From Vibrio coralliilyticus ATCC BAA-450 (GTDB lineage: Bacteria; Pseudomonadota; Gammaproteobacteria; Enterobacterales; Vibrionaceae), in contig NZ_ACZN01000014.1 of NCBI RefSeq assembly GCF_000176135.1, forward strand, positions 1-64,000: a stretch of 64,000 bases of DNA. Direction: 5' to 3'. The translations under genes were made by a program, and so were the position numbers. Below the pieces are notes generated by a model. It ran no database searches, was not told the origin of the DNA, and worked only from the letters and a program-made list of their open reading frames with translations. Shown in pieces: positions 45,231-54,959 of the stretch (position 1 is the first letter of the stretch; every line of letters starts with the position of its first letter).

Positions 45231-46661
45231 ATGTCAACGGAAAACAGCGCAATCCCCGCCTTTGCCTACAAAATTAAAACGGTTGAGCCCATTCGATTGT
45301 TGTCCAAGGAAGCGCGAAAGCAAGCTCTAATCGACTCAGGCTACAACCCTTTTGGTCTAAAAAGTCGAGAAGTGTACATCGATCTGCATACCGATTCAGG
45401 GACTGGAGCCTTGAGTCAAGATCAGTGGGCCGCTCTGATGGTGGGCGACGAAGCTTACTCTGGGAGTCGAAGTTTTGAAGCGCTCACTGAGTCGGTGAAA
45501 CAGGTGTATGGTTATGAGCATTTTGTTCCGACCCACCAAGGGCGTGGATCAGAAAAAATACTTTTTCCTATCTTGGTAAAGCGGGTGAAAGAACGTCGTA
45601 GTGAGGCGAGCAAAGACGTTAAACCAGTCTTTATCTCCAATTTCCACTTTGATACTACGGCGGCACATGCAGAAATAGCAGGCGCTAAAACCATTAATAG
45701 CGTGGTGGATGAAGCGTTTGACACTGGTAAAAGCTACCCGTTCAAAGGGAACTTGAACCTAGAAAAGGCCAAACAACAGATCGAAGAGTATGGTGCTGAA
45801 AATGTTGCTGGTCTGGTCATGACGATCACTTGTAACAGCATGGGTGGACAACCCGTGTCAATGGCGAACTTGAGAGATACGTACGCATTGGCGAAAAAAC
45901 ACGGTATCCCTGTAGTCATCGACGCCGCGCGCTTTGCTGAAAATGCCTATTTTATTAAACAGCGGGAAGTCGGCTACCAAAGTGAAACCATCGCGGACAT
46001 CGCATTGGAGATGTTCACTTATGGCGATGTGATCACGGTGTCCGCTAAAAAAGACCCTATGGTCAATATCGGGGGGCTGTTAGCTGTCAAGGACGACGAC
46101 GATCTCTTCCGTCAAGTGCAAGTACTGTGTATTTTGAACGAAGGCTTTATCAGTTACGGGGGGTTATCAGGCCGAGATATCCAATGTTTGGCGGTGGGGC
46201 TAAAAGAGTCGGTGGATGAATATTACTTGCATGCCCGAGTGAGCCAAGTGGAAGCATTTGGTAAAGAACTGATTGAGGCTGGGATCCCTATCCAGACTCC
46301 AGTGGGTGGACACGCCATTTTCGTTGATGCCGCGCAACTTCTTCCTCACATTCCTAAGACGCAGTTCCCAGGCCATGCGCTTGCAAATGAGCTGTATTTA
46401 GAAGGTGGGGTACGAAGCGCGGAAATTGGTTCGTTTTTGATTGGACGTGATCCTGACACCGGAGAACAAAAAGAAAGTGGTGTTGAGCTGACACGATTGG
46501 CCATCCCTAGACGTGTCTATACCAATGATCAATTGTCCTATGTGGTCGATGTGCTACGTCGTATCAAAGCTCGAGCCTCACAAATAGGCGGTTATGAGTT
46601 TGACTATGAACCACCTGTGTTACGCCATTTCTTGGCTCGCCTCAAACCTGTCGACCAATAA
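45231..46661 (+). CDS. tnaA: tryptophanase (PLP-dependent beta-eliminating lyase)
   Basis: 476 residues. Cleaves tryptophan to indole, pyruvate and ammonia. Family signatures: [41 protein letters not shown], the PLP-lysine segment [13 protein letters not shown], and the end [13 protein letters not shown]. The choice of tryptophanase over the sister enzyme tyrosine phenol-lyase rests on [14 protein letters not shown], where TPL has an Arg (RSMERG). Some other blocks ([12 protein letters not shown]) are TPL-like, so a test is warranted. Followed by a strong terminator. Indole is also a signal in vibrios. Confidence 0.87.
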   Translation: MSTENSAIPAFAYKIKTVEPIRLLSKEARKQALIDSGYNPFGLKSREVYIDLHTDSGTGALSQDQWAALMVGDEAYSGSRSFEALTESVKQVYGYEHFVPTHQGRGSEKILFPILVKRVKERRSEASKDVKPVFISNFHFDTTAAHAEIAGAKTINSVVDEAFDTGKSYPFKGNLNLEKAKQQIEEYGAENVAGLVMTITCNSMGGQPVSMANLRDTYALAKKHGIPVVIDAARFAENAYFIKQREVGYQSETIADIALEMFTYGDVITVSAKKDPMVNIGGLLAVKDDDDLFRQVQVLCILNEGFISYGGLSGRDIQCLAVGLKESVDEYYLHARVSQVEAFGKELIEAGIPIQTPVGGHAIFVDAAQLLPHIPKTQFPGHALANELYLEGGVRSAEIGSFLIGRDPDTGEQKESGVELTRLAIPRRVYTNDQLSYVVDVLRRIKARASQIGGYEFDYEPPVLRHFLARLKPVDQ

Positions 46662-46674
46662 GTCAACGTAGGTT

Positions 46675-47403
46675 TTACTGAGTAATGTCTAAGCTTCCCC
46701 CATCCTGATCGGATGGGGTTTTTTCATCGTCAGCCAAGCACAATTGGTAGCCAATGTTACGCTTGGTATGAATAAATGACCGCCCGAGTTCTGTCCGCAT
46801 TTTCCTCCTTAACCGACAAACCAAAACCCGGACTGCATCATGGTTTACAAGTTGGTTGTGACGAATAGAAACTGCAATGTCGTCCAATGATGCATAGCGG
46901 TTTACGTTCAGCACCAAATAAGCCATAAAATCAAACTCAGACGCTGTCAGTGGTACGGTGACGGATTGGCAACGGAGAGTGTGGTCGTGAACATGCAAAT
47001 GCAAGGGCCCATAAACCAGGCGACTCTCGGCCATCACACCGTGATGCCAGCGCTCCAAGATAAACGTCAAACGGGTTTTCAACTCGAGCGTGGTCACGGG
47101 CATCATGATCCAATCGAGCATGCCCGTAATCGGACAGGGGATCGACTCTTCTTCGGGCAAGCGATCGGTTATCCATAGTAAAGGTGACGGAAAGTAAGGA
47201 AGGTGAGGGGACTCCAATAAGTCGATCACCGCTTGGAGAGGACGCATGATCGCGATACAGTCATAGCCTCTCAACATCGGAATGGTAAAAGCGTAGCTGT
47301 TGGCATACGACACTTGGACTTCAAATGACTCAAGGTTAGTGAGGCGATGGATCACATCCTGACTATAATCGACAGACGTTTGCGTCAGCAACAAGATTTT
47401 CAT
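46675..47403 (-). CDS. atypical OmpR-type regulator with degenerate receiver
   Basis: 242 residues from ATG 47403. The C-terminal winged helix is clear (VPLTASEFDFMAYLVL, HDAVRVLVCRLRRKM, FIHTKRNIGYQL). The N-terminal 120 residues have a receiver-like fold but no conserved phosphorylation Asp block, so it is probably not phosphorylated. Its last codons overlap the tnaA terminator. Convergent with tnaA. Target unknown, possibly the neighbouring aromatic amino acid genes. Confidence 0.75.
   Translation of the reverse strand: MKILLLTQTSVDYSQDVIHRLTNLESFEVQVSYANSYAFTIPMLRGYDCIAIMRPLQAVIDLLESPHLPYFPSPLLWITDRLPEEESIPCPITGMLDWIMMPVTTLELKTRLTFILERWHHGVMAESRLVYGPLHLHVHDHTLRCQSVTVPLTASEFDFMAYLVLNVNRYASLDDIAVSIRHNQLVNHDAVRVLVCRLRRKMRTELGRSFIHTKRNIGYQLCLADDEKTPSDQDGGSLDITQ
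46698..46724 (+). terminator. rho-independent terminator of tnaA
   Basis: Stem CCCCATCC / GGATGGGG (8 bp), loop of 5, then six T. It lies 37 bases after the tnaA stop, inside the 3' end of the convergent regulator gene. Confidence 0.93.
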
Positions 47404-47800
47404 GACGGCACTTTCCACATATTGACATCAAACCACCTTGTCATACGCAATGAGTTTCTCAACTTATTAGTAATTTTTAACTTGATTTTTGATGGTCTGT
47501 GCGCTGACTTCATTAACAGTTTTTAAATGTGACGACGTCACTTAAGCGTAATCCAAAAACGTACCTCAATGGCGACGGTCACGTTAATAATCATTAATAT
47601 AACTTTGAGCGCTCGGGAAAGGGTCGACATGGCAGAAAACTAATTTAATGATAAATAAGTCATTTTTTTACATTTAAATAAAAAAGTGTATGTTTTTCAA
47701 TTAATAACGCAAAGTGATTACTCTAATATATTGATTGAAATAATAAAATAATTTATTTCAAATAGAGATCACATCGGAGCAGGGAGAAGAAGGAGGCGAC
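47404..47800. other. AT-rich divergent promoter region
   Basis: About 400 bases between two divergent winged-helix regulator genes; the part from 47640 to 47760 is strongly AT-rich. No ORF and no sigma site I can name with confidence. Confidence 0.5.
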
Positions 47801-48208
47801 ATGTCGGCCGTTGAATGCACGAAAATTTCATGCGCGTTTTGTCGAGAAATTCGTTTGATTGAACAGGTGCTAGGAATTCAAATTCGTTCGACCAATGGGA
47901 AAATGTCCGTGGTACAGGGTAATCGACACATAGGTTGCAGCCTGAATGCCGTTCGAGCCATGTGCTACTTTTGCAAGATGCAGGATTGCCTTGTTACCAA
48001 AGCGGAAATCGAGGACTACGTCTGGCAGGGCGGCATCGTAGGCATGAGCAGTTTGCCTGTCTTGATGCATGAAGTGCGGCGGCTGATCGCGGCCAGTCCC
48101 TACGAAATTGTGACCCTTCGTAATAAAGGCTTCGTTTTTCATAACGCAAGAAACAAGCGTTTGATTGACCGAAGACCAATTGTGATGCTGCAATCATCCG
48201 CCAGCTAA
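47801..48208 (+). CDS. orphan winged-helix protein with Cys-rich N-terminal half
   Basis: 135 residues with a strong GGAGG site four bases before the ATG. The second half looks like an OmpR/ToxR-type winged helix (KAEIEDYVWQGG, LPVLMHEVRRLI, VTLRNKGFVF). The first half contains six Cys (CTKISCAFC, C45, CYFCKMQDC), which could bind a metal or sense redox state. No membrane anchor. Target unknown; it opens the signalling region. Confidence 0.7.
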   Translation: MSAVECTKISCAFCREIRLIEQVLGIQIRSTNGKMSVVQGNRHIGCSLNAVRAMCYFCKMQDCLVTKAEIEDYVWQGGIVGMSSLPVLMHEVRRLIAASPYEIVTLRNKGFVFHNARNKRLIDRRPIVMLQSSAS

Positions 48209-48416
48209 GCAATAAATTGATATAAAGATTTTTAATGCCGATATCGACGCGACTTGCCGTATTCTGGTGACTTCTGGATCAATCCTGTCGTCAGGACGTG
48301 CGGTGGCGGCTGTGTTTTCGTAGCGATCAACACCAGGCGTGCTGACTCCCCTGCAGCAGGGTTGATCCAGTTCTCACCATAGGATCGCGAGCGGCTTGAG
48401 CCTGGAGAGGTCATAA

Positions 48417-49082
48417 ATGCCCCCTTACTTTATCCGACCCTTTGTTCTGTCCCCTCAACACAAGCGCGTGACCGTCGCTGAGCGGGTGTTCTTATACCGA
48501 GCCTGTCACGAACATGTGCTAAGCGAACTGTATGCCTCAAAAGGGAAAGTGGTGCAAATGAACCTTAATGCGCAGCAGCACCAACTCTTTGGGCCGCGAG
48601 GCTACGGTATTGTTGTGGAGCAAAGCCAACCCGCGCAGTGGTTCTCTTCTGTCGTGCTCCACAGCGATCGAGCGTTGAAGGTCGCCGAGTGGCTGACTCG
48701 AGATCTGCTGGTCGCTCAGGGTCGGCCCTTGGTGATCTGTGTATGTTCCGATGGGGATATCCCCGCTTTTCGCGCCCGTCTTCATCAGGTAACTTGGCCG
48801 AAAGACGCAGTATGCATACTGGGTCTACGCATTGACGGTACCCTTTGGGTGACCATTGAGGAACATCGTGAGGAGGAACGACCGCCTTGGCTGAGCGTCG
48901 ATCACCGCTTGGCATCCGCCCCATTGTCCCACCGTGACACTCAATACATATCCACCATGCTCTACCAGATTGTCATGGAATGTTTTGTGATGGGGTTTCG
49001 CGCGGGGGAAACTACCCCCATGCCATGTCGCCACTATAGTATTCATCTGTCGGGGTTTCGTTCGGAACGACATTGGCCATGA
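48417..49082 (+). CDS. unknown soluble protein
   Basis: 221 residues, GGAGAGG six bases before the ATG. No signal peptide or membrane helix. There is a mix of strands and helices with a central LVICVCSDGDIPAF and a Trp/Glu-rich WVTIEEHREEERPPW. Not recognised. Same strand as its neighbours but separated from them by short gaps. Confidence 0.6.
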   Translation: MPPYFIRPFVLSPQHKRVTVAERVFLYRACHEHVLSELYASKGKVVQMNLNAQQHQLFGPRGYGIVVEQSQPAQWFSSVVLHSDRALKVAEWLTRDLLVAQGRPLVICVCSDGDIPAFRARLHQVTWPKDAVCILGLRIDGTLWVTIEEHREEERPPWLSVDHRLASAPLSHRDTQYISTMLYQIVMECFVMGFRAGETTPMPCRHYSIHLSGFRSERHWP

Positions 49083-49158
49083 TCGGACAACCGCGTGCGC
49101 AAGAAAGTTGTTATAGTCAACAGATAACGCGTGCAGTAAAGTAAAGGGACGTTCCCGG

Positions 49159-49593
49159 ATGGATACCAAGATGACTGCATTGCCCCTCAGTATTGCACAA
49201 GTTCATGCCTTCCTCGCCTTACAAGGCCACAGTGTGCGTGTCCACCATCCGCCTACCCGAGAACCCAATGCACACCTACACCGCTTCTGGCAAGCCGAAC
49301 GAGGGGAGAGTACCTTAGTGATCAGTGCCGATGTGGTCCCCCCTTGCGCACAGCGTATCGCGCGTGCCCTCGGGCGAACGTTGGGTCACTGTATCCACCA
49401 TCAAGACTCGGTACAAGCGTTTGATCCCGATCTGTCGATGACGCAGACTGCCTCCTCGGTGGTGGTATTGGATAGTCGACTGTTGACACAACGTTGGATA
49501 ACCTTACCCGTAGTGCAGCTTGACGTCGTCCTTCAACTGAGCCCTTCAGCGTTAGAAACCCTAACGCAAGGGCGGTGGCTACCAATAGCCTAG
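49159..49593 (+). CDS. unknown small protein
   Basis: 144 residues, His- and Leu-rich, no signal peptide or membrane helix. The pattern near the end (VVVLDSRLL, then VVQLDVVLQLSPSALETL) has a faint resemblance to the DNA polymerase III psi subunit (HolD), not enough to name it. The alternative start ATG 49171 is 4 codons later. Confidence 0.5.
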   Translation: MDTKMTALPLSIAQVHAFLALQGHSVRVHHPPTREPNAHLHRFWQAERGESTLVISADVVPPCAQRIARALGRTLGHCIHHQDSVQAFDPDLSMTQTASSVVVLDSRLLTQRWITLPVVQLDVVLQLSPSALETLTQGRWLPIA

Positions 49594-49879
49594 AGCTCCG
49601 TCGTGTTCATGCGGCAGGCCGCAATAACGTCTGTTTCGTCATTGATTAACCTGCCGTTATGGACGTCAAACTCTTGGCGATTTGAAAGTCAAAAAAACAA
49701 CCTCTGTCTGGACCGTTTGAGGTCGGATTCGCCCTCGCTATACGCATTTTTTTCACACTTGTTGAGCGATTACCAGCAAAGCCTAATTTTTTGTCTATGC
49801 TTTAGTTAAGCGACTGAGTTTGCTATGAAGTCGTGATGGGCATCACCAGAATCTTAGGAAGAATGACAAGCGAGAGAGT

Positions 49880-51031
49880 ATGGCAAAGAGCAGTTTTCAG
49901 GTTCTCTACATCGATGATGATGAATTCATGCTGAAAGCCGCCAGTCGGTTGCTGAGGCGTTTGAAACCCGACTGGTCAATCACCTTGATCCAAGATCCGG
50001 CGACGTGGCGGGATCTGACTGACGCTCAGGCCATATCCCCTGATTTGGTGTTGAGCGATCTCATCATGCCTGAGCTAAAGGGAGACGAGCTTCTAGCGCA
50101 AGTCAGCCAACATTTTCCCAATAGCATCCGAGCCTTGATCACCGGCGACACCACGGTCGAGATCGAAGCGTTGACCAATAACTGGACCCATTTTATATTA
50201 CCCAAACCGTTCTCCGAAAAAGACTTTGAGCAAATTCTCACGTGTGCTGAGAGGCTCAGGACTTTACCGTTCTCCACCCGCTGTCGACAAAAATTAGCCG
50301 GTATCGAGAACTTGCCAGTGCTGCCCAGCATCGTTCGACAGCTGGAACGGTGTATGGACGACGAACAATGTGGCAGTGCTGAGTTTGCCCATATCGTTGC
50401 CAATGAGCCTCCCTTGGTGGGTCAGGTGATCAAAGCCGCGAATTCCGTGTATTTGGGGTTCGAAAGCCGTACCAACTCGTTGAGTACCGCTGTGTCTCGA
50501 TTGGGCATGAAGGTGGTCTGCGGCATTGCGATGACCATGATGAATCGCAACGCTTTTCGCCAACTTAGCGATGAAGAGCATGAGGCGATCGTGGCACACC
50601 ATCAAACGCTTGCTAACCTTGCTGGGGCTCTTGCCCAGCAATTACATTGGTCTGTGGAAGAGCAAGACAACGTCTATTTAGTGTGTTTATTGTCTGCGAT
50701 TGGGGAATTGATCCTCAAGGAGATGGGCCACACGCAATCGCTGGACAGCGACAATCCGCTTGATTTACAAGTGGGCTATCGAGACACCGACGTGATCAGT
50801 GCCTACGTGCTGATCTTGTGGGGCTACCATTTGCCCGTGGCGGAAGCGATTCTGACGCTCGGCCAGACGTCCGACGTCGCTGAACCTCATCAGTGGGAAA
50901 TGGGTCAACTGGTGCACTTTTGCCACGACTATACGCAAGCGCAGCATGCCGGGACGTTGAACGAATGGCTGGACTCCCTGCCTGAGCCATTGGCCGTGTT
51001 GCCGGCCCTGTTGCTATCACCGGAAGAGTAG
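49880..51031 (+). CDS. response regulator with HDOD output domain
   Basis: 383 residues. Receiver domain (1-125) with the acidic pair YIDDDEF, phospho-Asp in DLVLSDLIMPE, and LPKPF Lys. An HDOD domain follows from about 135 (LPVLPSIVRQLERCMDD, SVYLGFESRTNSLSTAVSRLG). HDOD domains lack the catalytic His/Asp of HD phosphohydrolases and often act in signal networks and c-di-GMP control. First gene of a long signalling run. Confidence 0.9.
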   Translation: MAKSSFQVLYIDDDEFMLKAASRLLRRLKPDWSITLIQDPATWRDLTDAQAISPDLVLSDLIMPELKGDELLAQVSQHFPNSIRALITGDTTVEIEALTNNWTHFILPKPFSEKDFEQILTCAERLRTLPFSTRCRQKLAGIENLPVLPSIVRQLERCMDDEQCGSAEFAHIVANEPPLVGQVIKAANSVYLGFESRTNSLSTAVSRLGMKVVCGIAMTMMNRNAFRQLSDEEHEAIVAHHQTLANLAGALAQQLHWSVEEQDNVYLVCLLSAIGELILKEMGHTQSLDSDNPLDLQVGYRDTDVISAYVLILWGYHLPVAEAILTLGQTSDVAEPHQWEMGQLVHFCHDYTQAQHAGTLNEWLDSLPEPLAVLPALLLSPEE

Positions 51032-51040
51032 GAGGAGCCT

Positions 51041-51409
51041 ATGTCATCCATTTCAATCACCATTGTTGATGATTCTAAAATGTCACGGAAAGCTGTGATG
51101 CGTGCCTTGCCGCCAGAGTTGCATGACAACGTCTATGAAGCCACCAATGGGGTAGAAGCCCTTGAAAAATTCCATGAGGGGAAAGCCGATGTCATGTTTT
51201 TGGATCTGACCATGCCCATCATGGACGGCTTTGAAGTTTTGTCTGAGCTAAAAAAACAGGCCGCACGGAACTTCGTGTTTGTGATCAGCGCCGATATTCA
51301 GCCTACGTCTCAGCAAAAAGTCATGGAGCTGGGCGCGGTGTCGTTTCTTAAAAAACCACTGGATGCGTCGATGTTGAAAGAACTGCTGCATGAGGTAGGC
51401 ATAATATGA
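51041..51409 (+). CDS. CheY-like single-domain response regulator
   Basis: 122 residues: VDDSKMSRK acidic site, phospho-Asp in VMFLDLTMPIMDG, Ser/Thr-equivalent in FVISAD, and Lys in FLKKPLD. AGGAGG precedes the ATG. Its end overlaps the CheC-like gene by 4 bases, so the next protein is probably its phosphatase. Confidence 0.93.
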   Translation: MSSISITIVDDSKMSRKAVMRALPPELHDNVYEATNGVEALEKFHEGKADVMFLDLTMPIMDGFEVLSELKKQAARNFVFVISADIQPTSQQKVMELGAVSFLKKPLDASMLKELLHEVGII

Positions 51410-51990
51410 ATCCGACCTTAAGTGCCGACCATGAAGACTCGCTCAAAGAGTTGCTCAACATTTCGATGGGACAGGCGGCCTGTAAACTGGCCACTTTGCT
51501 CAATCATCCAGTGACCTTGACTATTCCCAGCATTGACATCGCTTCGCCAGGTCAGTTGATGGAAATGTTCGGTGATGTCAAAGCCAATTACTACACTAGG
51601 CAACCGTTTTTCGGCCAAATGTCTGGCGAAGTCATTACCCAACTGACCAAGCAAGGGGGCCACACCATTGCCAGTGATTTGTTGGCACTGGACGATGACC
51701 AAGTGATCGATAGCCAAACGCTCCACGACAGTTTGCTCGAGGTGTCGAACATCCTGTCTGGCGCGAGCTTGAGAGGGCTGTGTGAGCAAATTGAGCTGGA
51801 TACGCGGACTCAACCTCCGGTCATGTATTCCCCGGCGCGCCAACCCATTCCTAGCAATAAATGGCAACAAGCGATCATTTTGCATGTTTCTTTCTTGATC
51901 GAGTCTGCAAGTTTTGAAACCAAGACCATCATTTGTTTCGCCGAAGATGGGTTTAATGTCATCGTAAACCGATTGGACGAGTGGTTGTAG
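51406..51990 (+). CDS. CheC/CheX-like phosphatase
   Basis: 194 residues. The N-terminal LKELLNISMGQAACKLATLL matches the first CheC helix (consensus with E-x3-N), and the second copy is SLLEVSNILSGASLRGL. These acid/amide pairs dephosphorylate CheY-type receivers. Coupled by ATGA overlap to the CheY-like gene, it is likely to reset that receiver rather than act in chemotaxis proper, as no MCP or CheA is seen. Confidence 0.85.
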   Translation: MNPTLSADHEDSLKELLNISMGQAACKLATLLNHPVTLTIPSIDIASPGQLMEMFGDVKANYYTRQPFFGQMSGEVITQLTKQGGHTIASDLLALDDDQVIDSQTLHDSLLEVSNILSGASLRGLCEQIELDTRTQPPVMYSPARQPIPSNKWQQAIILHVSFLIESASFETKTIICFAEDGFNVIVNRLDEWL

Positions 51991-52002
51991 CAAGGGGGAG
52001 AT

Positions 52003-53310
52003 ATGAAAGCAAAACTGGCGCTCTCAGATTTACTCAACCAACTGTCGGTAGCGATGTGCATCGTTCGTAAAGACTACACCATCGTGATGGCCAACGCGTA
52101 CTTCCAGTCACGGGCAGGCCTCGCCAAAGACGCGCTACTAGGGCAAAACGTCTTGTCGGTCTTCTCAGACGGCGCCGCGTTACTGAAACGCAAAATCGAC
52201 ACGGCGTTTGTCATTGAATCGCCAAGCTTTTCGTCTTGGGAACAAGCTCCCCACGTTCTGCCGTTCCAGTCTTCTCGCCAAGTATCTGGACAAGAAGAGG
52301 AAATGTTCCAAGATCTGGAGTTTATCCCTATCCATGGCCAAGACGGTGCTCTGGACCACGTGTGCATCTGTGTCTACGATCTCACGGCTCAAGCCTGTCA
52401 ACAAACCGAACTCAAGAGCCTGTCTCGCCGCCTGCATCGTGAACAAAAAGAACTCAAAGACGCGTTAGCCCACCTTAAAAATGCCCAAAGCCAACTGCTG
52501 CAGTCGGAGAAAATGGCGTCGATTGGTCAATTGTCGGCGGGCATCGCCCATGAAATCAATAACCCTCTCGGCTTTATTACCTCCAACATTCAGACGTTGG
52601 ACGACTACTTTCGCAAGATCTCTGACGTCGTGAGTACACTGGGGGAAGCGATCGACGGGTCGGGTGACGCGCCGCTGGTCGAGCAAAAACGGCAGTTGAT
52701 GGAACAGTCTCAACTGACGTATGTGCTGGAAGACGTCACCGATCTGATCGCAGAGTCGCTGGAGGGCTCCTCCCGAGTGATGGCGATTGTGAAGAACCTG
52801 AAAGAATTCTCCCACGCCGACGACTCTGAATGGCTTTATAGTGATCTCAGACAAGGATTAGACTCCACTCTGCGCATCATCAACAACGAAATCAAATACA
52901 CCGCCACCGTCGAGCGCGAATACGCTGACGACGTGCCAAGTGTCTACTGCCAACCTATGCAGCTTAATCAGGTGTTTCTCAATCTGTTGGTTAACGCCAG
53001 TCACGCCATTCAAGAAAATGGCGTGATCCGGGTGCGGGTGCAACCACTCGCGAACGACCAGGTGCAAATTCAGATCGAAGACAACGGCGCGGGTATCCCT
53101 AAAGAAAACCTGTCGGCGATCTTTGAGCCGTTTTTTACGACCAAACCCGTCGGCGATGGCACAGGGTTGGGGCTCTCTGTGTCGTATGGGATCGTCAATG
53201 CACACGGGGGAACCATCGAAGTGGATAGCGAAGTGGGTAAGGGGACCACCTTTACGCTGACTCTACCTGTGCACAAAACCACGGCGGACGCCGCCGATCC
53301 GATCAGTTAA
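52003..53310 (+). CDS. soluble PAS histidine kinase
   Basis: 435 residues. A PAS domain (about 5-125) is followed by a coiled coil, the H-box IAHEINNPLGFITSN (around residue 185), and a HATPase domain with NLLVNASHAIQ, DNGAGIPKENL and GTGLGLSVSYGI. No membrane helix, so it senses an internal signal. The H-box resembles those of the kinases at 56608 and 61842, suggesting they share response regulators. Confidence 0.92.
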   Translation: MKAKLALSDLLNQLSVAMCIVRKDYTIVMANAYFQSRAGLAKDALLGQNVLSVFSDGAALLKRKIDTAFVIESPSFSSWEQAPHVLPFQSSRQVSGQEEEMFQDLEFIPIHGQDGALDHVCICVYDLTAQACQQTELKSLSRRLHREQKELKDALAHLKNAQSQLLQSEKMASIGQLSAGIAHEINNPLGFITSNIQTLDDYFRKISDVVSTLGEAIDGSGDAPLVEQKRQLMEQSQLTYVLEDVTDLIAESLEGSSRVMAIVKNLKEFSHADDSEWLYSDLRQGLDSTLRIINNEIKYTATVEREYADDVPSVYCQPMQLNQVFLNLLVNASHAIQENGVIRVRVQPLANDQVQIQIEDNGAGIPKENLSAIFEPFFTTKPVGDGTGLGLSVSYGIVNAHGGTIEVDSEVGKGTTFTLTLPVHKTTADAADPIS

Positions 53311-53333
53311 CGCAGTCGACAGGATGGGTTGTC

Positions 53334-54959
53334 ATGGATTTTGCTGAGATTCTCATAGTGGATGATGAAATGAGCATCCGAAATGCGCTACGACGAGAGT
53401 TGCGCTTTAAAGTCGCCACCGTACACACTGCGGAAAATGCGGCTCAGGCGCTCGAGGTCCTCGACGCCCACCACATCGATTTAATCATCACCGATTACCG
53501 TATGCCGAGGATGACCGGCACCGAACTGCTGCTGGAAGTTAAGCAACGACACCCAGAAGTCCCCGCGATCATGTTGTCAGGCCAGGCTGATCTGAGTGGG
53601 GTGACGGCGGCCATCAATGCTGGCGTACTCAATCAGTACGTGGATAAACCTTGGGACGCCAATAAACTGGCCTCAGCCATCGCCACCACGTTGCATGACC
53701 ACGATCCCGTTCGAGATCGGCGAACTCAAATGGCGACTCGCCGAGAGCTTGACCGACGTTTGGCGTTGCTGCCTGAGCACACGGAGAATGGCCGGCCCTG
53801 GCTGCTGGTCATTGTCGACATTGCCGAGTTGGACGCCTACAACAACACGCACGGTAAAGCCTCTGGCAACACCCTGATCCAGCAGATGGCCATCGCTATC
53901 CAGCGCAGTACGGACCAAGTCTGGTATCGAGCTGATGACAAGTTTGTCACGCTCACCGAATACTCGGCCGAAGGCCATCAAACGATTGACACCCTCAGTC
54001 AGCGCATTAAGGCGATCTGTTCAGCGCACCCACAAGCGGTTGACATGCGCTGTTACGTTAGCGAGGCCAAACAATGGGATGGCTGGAATGAGCAACAGAT
54101 GTCGTCGAGTAAAACCAACGCTTTGCCCATCAATGCTCACGTCTACTGGCTGGTGCAAGAGGGCAACCGGGCGATCGCTGAGGAGTACACCGAATTAGGC
54201 ACCCTAATCCAAGATCTGGAGCAGGGCAAAGTCGAGGCGTTTTTCCAACCCCAATTGACACTCGAGACTGGTGATATTACGCACTGTGAAGCCTTGGTTC
54301 GGCGCCGACTGCCCGACAGTTCCTATCAAAGCCCAGCGGATTTTTTGCATTTGATCCATAAGTATGACCTCGACGACTTGCTGACCGTCGTCATGCTGCG
54401 TCATGCTGTGGCCATGTTGAAACGCAAAGGCGCACCAGGGACGTTGACGGTGAGTGTTAATGTCACGGCCAAGCAACTGATCACGGGGTATGCCCAGCGC
54501 TTGCTGCGTGAGCTTGAGCCCCACCCTGCGGTGGTCCTTAGTGATATCGAACTCGAAGTTGTGGAAAGTGATCAGATCTTCGACTACCCGCGGGCGCTCA
54601 CGCAGTTTCATCAGTTGCATGATCTGGGAGTCACGATTGCCATGGACGATTTTGGTACCGGGTACTCAGGCTTTGAATCCCTGTGCGAACTGCCGTTCGA
54701 TGTGGTGAAAATTGACGGCCGCTTCGTTCGTGCTCTGGGCAACAATTTATCCGATGAGGTCATTTTGTCCTCGATCACCAACAGTGCCAAATCACTCAAA
54801 ATGGAGGTGGTCGCAGAATGGGTCGAGAAGCGCCGTCAGGCCGAGTACCTTAAGCGCAAAGGCTGCACTCGCATTCAAGGGTATCTGGTCAGTCCACCAC
54901 TGCCCCTAGACGAATTTTTGTATTTTTTAGACAACCGTGTGACAGGAGCCGAATTATGA
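53334..54959 (+). CDS. receiver-GGDEF(degenerate)-EAL protein, HnoB-like c-di-GMP phosphodiesterase
   Basis: 541 residues. Receiver 1-120 (VDDEMS, phospho-Asp in IITDYRMPRM). The middle domain of GGDEF type has YRADDKF where the active site should be, so it should not make c-di-GMP. The EAL domain (about 285-535) keeps CEALVRR, NVTAKQL, VVESDQI, MDDFGTGYSGFESL and KIDGRFV, so phosphodiesterase activity is likely. In the Shewanella NO network HnoK phosphorylates HnoB, a receiver-EAL enzyme. This protein matches apart from the extra middle domain. The stop overlaps the next start (ATGA). Confidence 0.88.
   Translation: MDFAEILIVDDEMSIRNALRRELRFKVATVHTAENAAQALEVLDAHHIDLIITDYRMPRMTGTELLLEVKQRHPEVPAIMLSGQADLSGVTAAINAGVLNQYVDKPWDANKLASAIATTLHDHDPVRDRRTQMATRRELDRRLALLPEHTENGRPWLLVIVDIAELDAYNNTHGKASGNTLIQQMAIAIQRSTDQVWYRADDKFVTLTEYSAEGHQTIDTLSQRIKAICSAHPQAVDMRCYVSEAKQWDGWNEQQMSSSKTNALPINAHVYWLVQEGNRAIAEEYTELGTLIQDLEQGKVEAFFQPQLTLETGDITHCEALVRRRLPDSSYQSPADFLHLIHKYDLDDLLTVVMLRHAVAMLKRKGAPGTLTVSVNVTAKQLITGYAQRLLRELEPHPAVVLSDIELEVVESDQIFDYPRALTQFHQLHDLGVTIAMDDFGTGYSGFESLCELPFDVVKIDGRFVRALGNNLSDEVILSSITNSAKSLKMEVVAEWVEKRRQAEYLKRKGCTRIQGYLVSPPLPLDEFLYFLDNRVTGAEL

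Noticed and set aside
45231..46661. Tyrosine phenol-lyase instead of tryptophanase
   Set aside because: The TPL-specific Arg (RSMERG) is replaced by Ile (RSAEIG), and the C-terminus is tryptophanase-like, although some blocks look TPL-like.
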